Origin: Streptomyces niger
Lineage (GTDB): Bacteria > Actinomycetota > Actinomycetes > Streptomycetales > Streptomycetaceae
DNA length: 64,000 nt
NCBI RefSeq assembly: GCF_000718305.1
Contig: NZ_JOFQ01000015.1
Span: 82,503-146,502 of the forward strand
Direction of reading: 5' to 3'
In this document: in pieces, positions 33,486-41,358 of the stretch
How positions within the stretch are numbered: position 1 is the stretch's first letter
Layout of the letters: each line of letters begins with the position of its first letter
Translations under genes and position numbers: made by a program
Notes under the pieces: generated by a model
Told to the model about the DNA's origin: nothing
Seen by the model: only the letters and a program-made list of their open reading frames with translations
Database searches by the model: none

Positions 33486-34823
33486 TCAGACGGGCAGGAC
33501 GCCGGTGGCCACCGCGGCGCCGATGAGCAGGATGGGAACGCAGTAGTACGTGGCCAGCGGCACGAAGGTGCGGGCCGGGTCGATGCCGGCGATGCCGCTG
33601 GCGACGTAGATGGGGGCGCCGGACGGCGGCGAGGCGCCCTCGGTCGAGGCGAAGATGAGGACCGCGACGCAGGCGGTGGCGGGTGGCACCCCGGCGTCGA
33701 CCAGTGAGGAGACCGCTACCGGGCCGATGGCGGCCATGGTGGCGCTGGCGGTGAGCGGGATCGCCACGCCGACCACGAGGACGCCCACGATCAGCGCCAT
33801 GGCCCACAGGGGAGCGTCCACTCCGGCCAGCAGCTCGGTCAGTTGCTGCGGCAGCCCGAGCTCGCCGAGCACGTTGGATGCGGAGAAGGCGGCCACGATG
33901 GTGACGCCGATGACCCCGAACTGCGGAGCCGCGCCGCCCAGCACCTGCCACCACTCCCGGCCCGTACGCGGCAGGTGGCGTCGGCCCAGGATCAGTACGG
34001 TGGCGATCAGCAGGACGGGTATCCAGGTGATCAGGCTGATCGCGTCCGACATCTTCGTGCCGACCCAGTCGCCCAGGGCACCGCCGGAGGGGCCCCTGGT
34101 CAGCAGCAGCGGCACCACGATCCCGACGAACAGGAACAGGCTCGTCCAGCCCGCGCCCAGACTGGCGCGCAGCGGGAGCAGGTCGGCGCGGTCCATGGGC
34201 TGCACCTTGTGGCGGCGCACCATGACGAAGGCGGCGACCAGGCGGTATCCGAGGCACCACAGGCCACCCAGGAACAGGGGCAGGACGATGTCGTCGGTGG
34301 TGGCCAGGGACGCCACACCGGCCGTGCCCATGAGGATGAACATCGTGGAGCTGAAGGGGAAGGTCACGCCCATGCCGGCACCGCCGGCCGCGACAGTGGC
34401 CGCGAGTTCGCCGCTGACCTTCGAGCGCTTCATCCAGGGGATCGTCACCGACCCCACGGCCGCGGTCACCGCCGCGCCGACGTGGGCGATGGCGCCGAAG
34501 ACGCCGGCGGCGACGGTGGAGGTGTAGACCGGGCCGCCGCGCAGTCGGCCCAGCAGCGAATTCAGGATGCCCAGCAGCTGGTCCAGTACGGGGGTACGGG
34601 CGAGCAGGTAGCTCATGAAGACGAAGGCCAGGGCGGCGAAGGTGACCTCCTCCTGCATGGCCTCGGCGAAGCCGCGCCACATGACGTGCCCGATGTCGCC
34701 CCCGGCGAACAGGCCCGTGACCACGAAGCCGACGATCAGCGCCTCGCCGATGTTGCGTCTCAGGACGGCGTTCCACACGATGATGGCCGCGATGTAGCAG
34801 CCCAGTGCCCATACGGCGATCAT
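33486..34823 (-). CDS. TRAP-type large permease-like transporter (DctM family)
   Basis: A 445-residue membrane protein with about 12 hydrophobic segments. GVFGAIAHVGAAVTAAVGSVTIPWM and VLIFASTEGASPPSGAPIYV match the conserved loops of DctM/TRAP large permeases and related ion-coupled carriers. No TRAP binding protein is encoded nearby, so it may be a member that works without one. Its ATG overlaps the stop of the dehydrogenase-aldolase fusion (ATGA), so carrier and enzyme are coupled; the transported compound is probably the fusion's substrate or precursor. Confidence 0.78.
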   Translation of the reverse strand: MIAVWALGCYIAAIIVWNAVLRRNIGEALIVGFVVTGLFAGGDIGHVMWRGFAEAMQEEVTFAALAFVFMSYLLARTPVLDQLLGILNSLLGRLRGGPVYTSTVAAGVFGAIAHVGAAVTAAVGSVTIPWMKRSKVSGELAATVAAGGAGMGVTFPFSSTMFILMGTAGVASLATTDDIVLPLFLGGLWCLGYRLVAAFVMVRRHKVQPMDRADLLPLRASLGAGWTSLFLFVGIVVPLLLTRGPSGGALGDWVGTKMSDAISLITWIPVLLIATVLILGRRHLPRTGREWWQVLGGAAPQFGVIGVTIVAAFSASNVLGELGLPQQLTELLAGVDAPLWAMALIVGVLVVGVAIPLTASATMAAIGPVAVSSLVDAGVPPATACVAVLIFASTEGASPPSGAPIYVASGIAGIDPARTFVPLATYYCVPILLIGAAVATGVLPV

Positions 34824-36211
34824 GATGCTCCTCCTGGTACGGCAGCGGCCGCGGCGCGGATGTCGGCACGTCGTCGTGCTTCGTCTGCCTCCACCTCGCG
34901 CGCGGCGACCAGGACGGCGGCCGCACGGTCGGCCGGGACGACCGCGACACCATCGCCGTCCCCCACGACCAGGTCACCGGGGTGGCAGACCACACCGCCG
35001 ACGGCGACCGGCACACCGACCCGGCCGGGCCCGGACTTGTAGGGGCCGGCGGGGGTGACCGCACGTGCCCACACGGGGAAGCCCATCTCGGCGAGTACCT
35101 CGACGTCACGGGCGGCGCCGTCCAGCACCATGCCGACCACGCCCCGGGCCCGGGCCCGCTCGGCGATCAGCTCTCCGATCAGTGCGCGCGAGGTGTCTCC
35201 CTCGCCGTTGACGACCATGATGTCACCGGGCTCGGCGAGCTTGACGGCCTGGTGCAGCACCTGGTTGTCCCCGGCCCTGGTCCACACCGTCAACGCGCGG
35301 CCCACCGCCCGCGCGCCGGGCCACAGTGCGCTGATGCCGGAGTCCAGCAGCCCCAGCCGGTCGGTGGCGTCACCGATGTTCGCCGTCGCCAGCCCCGCGT
35401 ACGCCGACAGCAACTCAGGCGTCAGCCGGGAAGTGTCCCGCAACCCCTCGGAGCGGCCGGCGAGCGCGTGCAGTTCGCCGATGGCCCGCGCCAGTCCGGT
35501 ATCGAGGCCGAGTTCGGCTACGAGTTCCGCGGCCGCCGACACCTCCCGGGCCCGCCGGTCGGCATGCTTGTACGTCCCGTCGTACAGCCGGTCCAAGGCG
35601 CCCTCGCCGTCCACGAGCTCCTTCGCGATCTGCTCGCGAACCCACAGCTCGTCGCCGGCCGCCCGGCCCGCTTCCACGGCCTCCACGATGATGGCGCCCA
35701 GCCCTTTCATGAACAGGCTGCGCAGCAACTTGCGCGCCGAGGCCGCCCCGGCCTCCGCCCCCAGGTCCTCCACCGGGGCGCCGAGAGCGCCGAAGTAGTC
35801 GGCGACCAATGAGGCCCCTCGGCCGCTGACGACCAGGGCGGTCCGATGGCGGTACTTCGGCACCGACCCGATCACCGAGACATCGGCGAAGACCGCGGCA
35901 GACGCTTCGCCGACCACCTCGGCGATCTTCCGCTTCAGCTCAGGGGCTGCCGCGTTCAAGTCCGCATAGACGGTCGTCGACCGCAGATGCGGTGCCGCTT
36001 CCCTCGCCACGGCCAGCGCCGCCTTCGCACCCGTCAGGCCGAGCACCAGGTCACACCCCTGCACCGCCTCCTGAGTGGTGACCGCCCGCGTGACGCCCGC
36101 CGGCGTGGGCACCTCGCCCGGATCGAAGCCGACCACCTCCCAGCCATGCTCCACGAATCCCGCCGCATACAGGGCACCAGCCTCACCCAGGCCCAGAATC
36201 CCGACCTTCAC
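34820..36211 (-). CDS. Natural fusion: hydroxyacid dehydrogenase plus RraA-like aldolase
   Basis: One uninterrupted 463-residue frame. Residues about 1-250 form a beta-hydroxyacid dehydrogenase: VGILGLGEAGALYAAGF binds NAD(P), and the following helical domain contains KLLRSLFMKGLGAIIVEAVEAG. Residues about 262-463 form an RraA/HMG-aldolase domain with GELIAERARARGVVGMVLDG and then AARD, where the Arg-Asp pair is catalytic in 4-hydroxy-4-methyl-2-oxoglutarate aldolases. The GTG at 36211 has AAGGAG seven bases upstream; a GTG two codons earlier is too close to it. Both activities suit branched hydroxy- or oxo-acid breakdown. The DctM-like carrier gene overlaps its stop. Pathway unknown. Confidence 0.8.
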   Translation of the reverse strand: MKVGILGLGEAGALYAAGFVEHGWEVVGFDPGEVPTPAGVTRAVTTQEAVQGCDLVLGLTGAKAALAVAREAAPHLRSTTVYADLNAAAPELKRKIAEVVGEASAAVFADVSVIGSVPKYRHRTALVVSGRGASLVADYFGALGAPVEDLGAEAGAASARKLLRSLFMKGLGAIIVEAVEAGRAAGDELWVREQIAKELVDGEGALDRLYDGTYKHADRRAREVSAAAELVAELGLDTGLARAIGELHALAGRSEGLRDTSRLTPELLSAYAGLATANIGDATDRLGLLDSGISALWPGARAVGRALTVWTRAGDNQVLHQAVKLAEPGDIMVVNGEGDTSRALIGELIAERARARGVVGMVLDGAARDVEVLAEMGFPVWARAVTPAGPYKSGPGRVGVPVAVGGVVCHPGDLVVGDGDGVAVVPADRAAAVLVAAREVEADEARRRADIRAAAAAVPGGAS

Positions 36212-36271
36212 CCTCACGCTCCTTGCTCTTGCCGACCTCTTGCGATTTCTTGCCGACTTACGATTCGCATA

Positions 36272-36292
36272 GAGTGATAATTTCTCTCACTC
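36272..36292. promoter_or_regulatory. Palindromic operator candidate before the fusion gene
   Basis: GAGTGA-N9-TCACTC forms a perfect six-base inverted repeat about 60 bp upstream of the fusion gene, within a locally AT-rich stretch that probably holds the promoter. The rest of the 395-base gap (36212-36606) shows repeated GAGATGCAC words near 36367-36400 but no gene I can support. Confidence 0.55.
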
Positions 36293-36606
36293 AGTGCGGG
36301 AGGATGTTGCTTGGCCATGACGAGCACGTCAAGAGCTGAGAAATGATCGATCAAACGCCCGGGGTGAGATGCACAGAGAAACCCGCGGCGAGATGCACGG
36401 AGGAAGCGAACGGCCGACTTCGCCCACCCATCCCTTACGCGACCGTCAACTCGCTCGCCCGCAGGCGGAGTTGACGAGCACGCTCACAAGCATCGGCAGC
36501 CTTGCGGATACTCCACCCCAGTGGCGCGATGGCATGGAAAATTGCTCGCAGCGCCGACCGCGGGAACAGCGGGAATAGTTGCCCGGCCCTTGCCCTTGTC
36601 CGAGCC

Positions 36607-37494
36607 ATGACTGTCACGGAAGACATCGGCACCATCGGCATCTGGACCGGCGCGTACGGGGCGCGGTACTCGGAGGACGCATCGCGCCGCGCGGAGATCG
36701 CGGACGCCGCGGCGGAGCTGGACGAACTGGGCTACGGAACGCTCTGGCTCGGGGGCAACCCGGGCGTGGCGAACGCCGTACCGATCCTGGAGGCCACCCG
36801 GAACCTCCGCGTCGCCACCGGCATCCTCAGCATCTGGGAACACCAGCCGGCCGCCGTCGCCGCGCAGTACGCGGAGGCCGACGCCGCCTTCGACCACCGC
36901 TTCCTGCTGGGACTGGGCGTCAGCCACGCGCAGCTCGCCGACGCCTACGCCCGCCCGTACTCCGCCATGAAAGACTTCCTGACCGCTCTGGACGAGGCGC
37001 CGGTGCCCGTACCGGCCGGCCGACGGGTGCTGGCCGCCCTCGGCCCCAAGATGCTGAAGCTCTCCCGCGACCGGGCGGCGGGCGCACACCCCTACCTGGT
37101 CACGGTCGAGTACACCGCGCAGGCCCGGGCGGCGCTCGGCGAGCACGCCACGCTCGCCCCCGAGCACAAGGTCGTCCTCGACACCGACCTCGCCCGCGGC
37201 CGGCAGACGGCCCGCGACTACCTCTCGTTCTACCTGGCGATGCCCAACTACACCAACAACCTCCAGCGACTCGGCTTCACCGAGGAGGACTTCAAGGACG
37301 GCGGCAGCGACCGGCTCATCGACGCCGTGTTCGCCATCGGCGACGTCGACGCGGTCCGCCGCCGCACCGACGAGTTCTTCGCGGCCGGCGCGGACCACGT
37401 CGCACTGCAGGTCGTCACCGCCAACCCACTGGGAGACATCCCGCGCACCGAATGGCGACGCCTGGCGGAGGCACTACCGCTGACCTCCCGCTGA
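36607..37494 (+). CDS. LLM-class F420-dependent oxidoreductase
   Basis: A 295-residue luciferase-like monooxygenase-fold protein of the actinobacterial F420 type. The N terminus reads IGTIGIWTGAYG, then LDELGYGTLWLGGNPG and RVATGILSIWEHQPAAVAAQYAE, all typical of the TIM-barrel family. These enzymes use F420 or flavin to oxidise or reduce alcohols, aldehydes or imines; no substrate is evident. The ATG at 36607 fits the family start; a longer frame from 36502 adds non-conserved residues. There is no clear ribosome site, and the gene is single. Confidence 0.85.
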   Translation: MTVTEDIGTIGIWTGAYGARYSEDASRRAEIADAAAELDELGYGTLWLGGNPGVANAVPILEATRNLRVATGILSIWEHQPAAVAAQYAEADAAFDHRFLLGLGVSHAQLADAYARPYSAMKDFLTALDEAPVPVPAGRRVLAALGPKMLKLSRDRAAGAHPYLVTVEYTAQARAALGEHATLAPEHKVVLDTDLARGRQTARDYLSFYLAMPNYTNNLQRLGFTEEDFKDGGSDRLIDAVFAIGDVDAVRRRTDEFFAAGADHVALQVVTANPLGDIPRTEWRRLAEALPLTSR

Positions 37495-37566
37495 CCGCCT
37501 CCAGGCGCCAGACACCCCCGGGCCCGCTCGGGGACACCGGCTCAGCCCTCGCGGCGCCCCGCGCCC

Positions 37567-37626
37567 TCACCGCTCCAGCGGGCGGTGAGCGGTCTCGGGC
37601 AGGCGGAGGTAGCCGGCGGAGGAGAC
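37567..37626 (-). pseudogene. C-terminal remnant of an MHS-family transporter
   Basis: The last 20 codons of a transporter survive: VSSAGYLRLPETAHRPLER then stop. They match the end of the intact transporter at 38635-39975 (VSSAVYLRLPETAHRPLER) at 18 of 19 positions, and the DNA of 37561-37626 closely resembles 38626-38691. Upstream homology stops abruptly. The rest of the gap to 37705 contains a short inverted repeat (CAGCGGTCCGCGA/TCGCGGACCGCTG, 37651-37683) that may be a terminator. Confidence 0.75.
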
Positions 37627-37705
37627 CCGCCGTCGGCAACCAATCGAGTCCAGCGGTCCGCGACGGTGATCGTCGCGGACCGCTGCTCCTGGAATGCGAT
37701 GTGCC

Positions 37706-37987
37706 TCAGAGCAGGTCGCGTTCCATCATGTCCCTGGCGTCCTCCCAGCTGATGAAGGAGCACGATCCGGTGCCCATGTCGACTGCCACGGGGAGATTGC
37801 CGCCCAGCCGCATGTCGTCACGGCCGTGATCGAGGTAGCCGACGTGGTCGTAGGGAGCGATGAACCGCCCTTCGTCCGTGAAGCAGTACTCAGAGATGAT
37901 CCTCACGTCGGAGGATTGCCCCCACGCCCTGCTCCGTTCCGCGAGGAACTCCGCGGCCCTGCGCTCGGCTTCTTCCCGGTCCAGCAT
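37706..37987 (-). CDS. Imm35/YrhB-like small protein
   Basis: A 93-residue protein. The layout LDREEAERRAAEFLAERS, GRFIAPYDH, then LGGNLPVAVDMGTGSCSF resembles the YrhB/immunity-protein-35 fold, whose members are found with polymorphic toxins. No toxin gene is visible here. It follows the 139-residue unknown gene after 31 bp. The pair is bracketed by two copies of an MHS transporter 3' end, so it may have been inserted with the duplication. An immunity role is only suggested by the fold. Confidence 0.55.
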   Translation of the reverse strand: MLDREEAERRAAEFLAERSRAWGQSSDVRIISEYCFTDEGRFIAPYDHVGYLDHGRDDMRLGGNLPVAVDMGTGSCSFISWEDARDMMERDLL

Positions 37988-38018
37988 GTCAGGTCCTCCT
38001 CAATCGGCCGCCGGGGCG

Positions 38019-38438
38019 TCATTCCACCAGAGTGAGCTCTTCGGTTGCTTCGAGTCCCGCCGCCCGCACTGCTGCCTGGCAGAACTCCTCGGGCGGGCAG
38101 TACTGGTGCTCGGTGATGTAGTGGAGCACCAAGTTCGGCGCGGCGTAACATGTGCCGCTTTCCCCTTCCACGCGGATTTCCGCCGAACCGAGCAGGACCT
38201 TCGTGTCGCCGGCTGGCCCACCGAAGACGAAAGGCCTGTCGGCGTCACAGAACTCGCAGTGGTGGACGCCGCGCATCTGGTTCTCGTAGGAGGCGCAGAG
38301 GATGCTCAAGGCCTCCACCACACGCTCGTCCACGAGTCCCTTGCGGTACCGGTGCTCCGCCGACAGCCATCCGACGTTGAGCATGTCGCGCGACGACTGG
38401 TCGTAGGAGTAGCGGGACAGGTCGGGGTAGTAGGTCAT
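38019..38438 (-). CDS. Conserved-looking unknown protein (139 residues)
   Basis: A 139-residue cytosolic protein starting MTYYPDLSRYSYDQSSRDMLN, followed by NVGWLSAEHRYRKG and HHCEFCDADRPF. A CxxC pair in HCEFCD and the YPDLS start recall small streptomycete DUF proteins; I know no function. GAGGAG lies about seven bases before the ATG. It forms a two-gene unit with the Imm35-like gene. Confidence 0.65.
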   Translation of the reverse strand: MTYYPDLSRYSYDQSSRDMLNVGWLSAEHRYRKGLVDERVVEALSILCASYENQMRGVHHCEFCDADRPFVFGGPAGDTKVLLGSAEIRVEGESGTCYAAPNLVLHYITEHQYCPPEEFCQAAVRAAGLEATEELTLVE

Positions 38439-38634
38439 CTGTTGCTCCTCAGGTGCCGCGGGTCGCGGTGCTTCCGGCAGATCGACAACCGCGCGATCCC
38501 GCGGACGTGACATGCCGCGCCGCACAACATGCTGGAGCAGGCACGGGCTGGGAGTAGGGCATGACACGGATGCCCAGGTCGTCACCTTCGACGCCCTGGA
38601 GGAAGGAGCCGCCCTAGTACCGGCGCCCGCGCCC

Positions 38635-39975
38635 TCACCGCTCCAGCGGCCGGTGAGCCGTCTCGGGCAGCCGAAGGTAGACGGCCGAGGAGACCAGGCA
38701 CAGCACGGCCACGTACACGGGGAAGAGACCGGCCTGCCCCATGTCCTTGAAGAGCGTGCCGATGTAGGGCGCCGTACCACCGAACAGAGCGACGGTGAGC
38801 GAGTAGGGGAACCCGATGCCCGCGGCGCGCACCCGGGCCGGGAACGTCTCCGCGTTCACGGCCGCCGAGATGGCCGTGAAGCCGCTCAGCAGGATCATGC
38901 CGGCGCACTGCACGAGCAGCAGCGTGACGAAGGAGTCGTCGAGCGCGCGCAGCAGCGGCACGCTCAGCAGCGCGAAGCCGAGTCCGAACATCAGCAGCAG
39001 CGGCTTGCGCCCGAAGCGGTCGGACACGATGCCGGTGAGGGGCTGGAGCACGGCGAAGAACGTCAGCGAGAGGGTGCCCGCCAGCAGCGCGTCCGACTTC
39101 GTCACCCCGGCGTTGAGCTCGGCGTACGTCGGCAGGTACGACGTCCACGTGTAGTACGCGAGCGTGCCGCCCGCGGTGATGCCGCAGATCAGCAGCGACT
39201 CACGCGGATGGCGGCGCAGCGCCTCGAAGAGACCGGGGCGGGGCGCCTTCGCCTGCTCCTCACTGCGCGTCTCCTCCGCTCCGCGCCGGACCCAGAAGCC
39301 CACCAGGCTCAGAACGGCGCCCAGTACGAACGGGACCCGCCAGCCCCAGCTGTCCATGGTCGCGGGGGCGAGGTTCGCGACGAGCAGCGCCGCGACGCCG
39401 GACGCGACGAGCTGTCCGATGGTCGTCGAGACGTACTGGAAGCTGGAGAAGAGTCCGCGCCGGCCGGGCCCGGCCGACTCCACGAGGAATGTGGTCGAGG
39501 CGGCGAACTCCCCGCCCACCGAGAGCCCTTGCAGCAGCCGGGCCAGGACGAGGATGACCGGCGCGAGGACTCCGGCGGCGGCGTACGTCGGCGTCAGGCC
39601 CACCAGGAGGCTGCTGCCGCCCATCAGCAGAATGGTCACCGTCAGCGCCGCACGCCGCCCGCGCCGGTCGGCGACCGCGCCCATCAGCAGCCCGCCGACG
39701 GGCCGCATGAAGAACCCCACCGCGAAGACCGCGAACGTCGACAGCAACGGCACCAGCGAATTCCCCGCGCTCTTAGGGAAGATCTGCGCGGCGATGTACG
39801 TGGCAAGGAAGGTATATGCATACCAATCATACCATTCAACCGCATTACCGACCGAGGCGGCGAACAGTTGTCGAACAGGACGCGCCGGAGGGGTCACAGC
39901 ACCCGCACGAGACGCCTCATCGGTGGCGGCAACTGACCCATCCTCGGGCGCGGGCCCTTTTCTGGAAGCTGTCAT
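38635..39975 (-). CDS. MHS-family MFS transporter (metabolite:proton symporter)
   Basis: A 446-residue, 12-helix MFS carrier of the metabolite:H+ symporter group (KgtP/ShiA/ProP relatives). It has the hallmark GNAVEWYDWYAYT before helix 1, GALADRRGRR-like MGAVADRRGRRAAL after helix 2, and the matching SDRFGRKPLLL in the second half. Likely substrates are dicarboxylates, shikimate or osmolytes. ATG 39975 is chosen (GGGGAG nine bases upstream) over an upstream in-frame start at 40002. The codons for GNAVEWYDWYAYT are unusually AT-rich for this genome. A paralogue's N-terminal and C-terminal scraps flank the gene. Confidence 0.9.
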   Translation of the reverse strand: MTASRKGPAPEDGSVAATDEASRAGAVTPPARPVRQLFAASVGNAVEWYDWYAYTFLATYIAAQIFPKSAGNSLVPLLSTFAVFAVGFFMRPVGGLLMGAVADRRGRRAALTVTILLMGGSSLLVGLTPTYAAAGVLAPVILVLARLLQGLSVGGEFAASTTFLVESAGPGRRGLFSSFQYVSTTIGQLVASGVAALLVANLAPATMDSWGWRVPFVLGAVLSLVGFWVRRGAEETRSEEQAKAPRPGLFEALRRHPRESLLICGITAGGTLAYYTWTSYLPTYAELNAGVTKSDALLAGTLSLTFFAVLQPLTGIVSDRFGRKPLLLMFGLGFALLSVPLLRALDDSFVTLLLVQCAGMILLSGFTAISAAVNAETFPARVRAAGIGFPYSLTVALFGGTAPYIGTLFKDMGQAGLFPVYVAVLCLVSSAVYLRLPETAHRPLER

Positions 39976-40250
39976 GATCCGAATCTCCCCGTCTACGGGC
40001 ACGGCGATTACGCCGCGCCAACCTCTCCAGAAGTCGTAGCGCTACACGCCACGGACGAACCTTCACCGGCGACCGCTTCATCGAGACCGCCTGACAACAA
40101 GAGCGAGAACCTCCACGCCCGCAAGGGCTCAGCTCAGGCGCTCGCAGCAGCCCTGACTATCCGTCAGCTAAGTCAGCAAACAGTCAGCATCGATCCGGCC
40201 AGACGCGGCGACACCCAGCGACACCTGCACATGAATGAACGCTCATGTAT

Positions 40251-40436
40251 CTATGCCGACCTGCGTTGATGCAGGTACGGGGCGCTCAAGTAGACTGCCT
40301 GAGCGTCCGTGCAGGAGAACCAGTCGTACCATTCGACCGCATTGCCCACGGACGCCGCCGCGAGTTGCCGTGCTGCGGACACCGGGCGCCGCGTCCCCGG
40401 CGCCCGTTCCGCCATCTTGTTCTCCGCGCTCGACAT
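40251..40436 (-). pseudogene. N-terminal remnant of an MHS-family transporter
   Basis: This frame begins with an Ala/Arg-rich start and then RQLAAASVGNAVEWYDWFSCT, matching the intact neighbour (RQLFAASVGNAVEWYDWYAYT). Homology breaks at about 40317; the remaining 20 codons are unrelated. It is therefore the first 40 codons of a second transporter gene. The sequence between it and the intact gene (40003-40250) contains no gene I can support. Confidence 0.75.
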
Positions 40437-40559
40437 GCGCCTCCGCTCCCGGGTCCTTCACGTGACCCTGCCGCTCGGGCAGGATGAGCCATCAGGTGAT
40501 CATGCCCCCGCGAGGCCGGTGGCCGCCAGGTCCGAGTGCGGCCGAAAGGAGATGGCAAC

Positions 40560-41312
40560 GTGCGCGTAGCACTGTTCGTCACCTGCATCAACGACACGCT
40601 CTACCCACGGACCGGCCGCGCGGTGGTCACGCTGCTGGAACGCCTGGGGGTGGAGGTCGGCTTCCCGGCGGCGCAGAGCTGTTGCGGGCAGCCGCAGTTC
40701 AACACCGGCTACCGGCACGCCACGGAGCCGCTGGCGCTCCGGTACGCGCGGGCCTTCCGCGACTACGAGTACGTGGTGGTGCCTTCCGGATCGTGCGCGG
40801 CGATGGTGCGGGACAACTATCCGCGGCTGGGTGAGAAGGCCGCGGCGGAGGGTCGCGGCGGTGCGTTGGCCGAGGCGGCGGCGGAGGCCGTGCCCAAGAC
40901 GTATGAGCTGACGGAGTTCCTGGTCGACGTGTTGCGGGTGACGGACGTGGGCGCGTACTACCCGCATGCGGTCACCTACCACCCGACCTGCCACGGGCTG
41001 CGGATGCTGGGGCTCGGGGACCGGCCGCGCGCCCTGCTGTCGCACGTAAAGGGGTTGGAGCTGCGGGAGCTGGAGGGGGCGCAGGAGTGCTGCGGCTTCG
41101 GCGGCACGTTCGCGGTGAAGAACCCGGCGGTGTCCGCCGCGATGGGCGCCGACAAGACCCGGCACATCCGGGAGACCGGCGCGGCGGCGGTCTGCACGGT
41201 CGACAACTCCTGCCTGATGCACATCGGCGGCATGCTCTCGCGGCAGGGCTCGACGGTCCGGCCGGTCCACATCGCCGAGATCCTGGCCGGTACGGAAGGG
41301 GACGTGCTGTGA
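40560..41312 (+). CDS. lutA: Lactate utilisation protein A (Fe-S subunit)
   Basis: A 250-residue protein with two CCG-type cysteine clusters, SCCGQPQFNTGY (about residue 41) and ECCGFGGTFAVKNP (about residue 178), which bind Fe-S or heterodisulfide-reductase-type cofactors. LutA with LutB and LutC oxidises L-lactate to pyruvate on the cytoplasmic side. The GTG at 40560 has GAAAGGAG eight bases upstream. The short palindrome ATCAGGTGAT (40491-40500) upstream could be a regulator site. A lactate permease gene is not adjacent. Confidence 0.92.
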   Translation: MRVALFVTCINDTLYPRTGRAVVTLLERLGVEVGFPAAQSCCGQPQFNTGYRHATEPLALRYARAFRDYEYVVVPSGSCAAMVRDNYPRLGEKAAAEGRGGALAEAAAEAVPKTYELTEFLVDVLRVTDVGAYYPHAVTYHPTCHGLRMLGLGDRPRALLSHVKGLELRELEGAQECCGFGGTFAVKNPAVSAAMGADKTRHIRETGAAAVCTVDNSCLMHIGGMLSRQGSTVRPVHIAEILAGTEGDVL

Positions 41313-41358
41313 CGGCAAGGGCCGATTCCGCTGACTCGCCGAGCGAAGGGAACGCGCT

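Noticed and set aside
38512..39936. Long plus-strand frame (474 residues) opposite the MHS transporter
   Set aside because: Its Gln/Arg/Glu-rich composition is a codon shadow of the transporter on the other strand, which has full family motifs.
40003..40250. Possible gene end (frame finishing FIETA then stop near 40092) or recombination site
   Set aside because: Too short and without start, ribosome site or recognisable family; no attachment-site structure could be shown.
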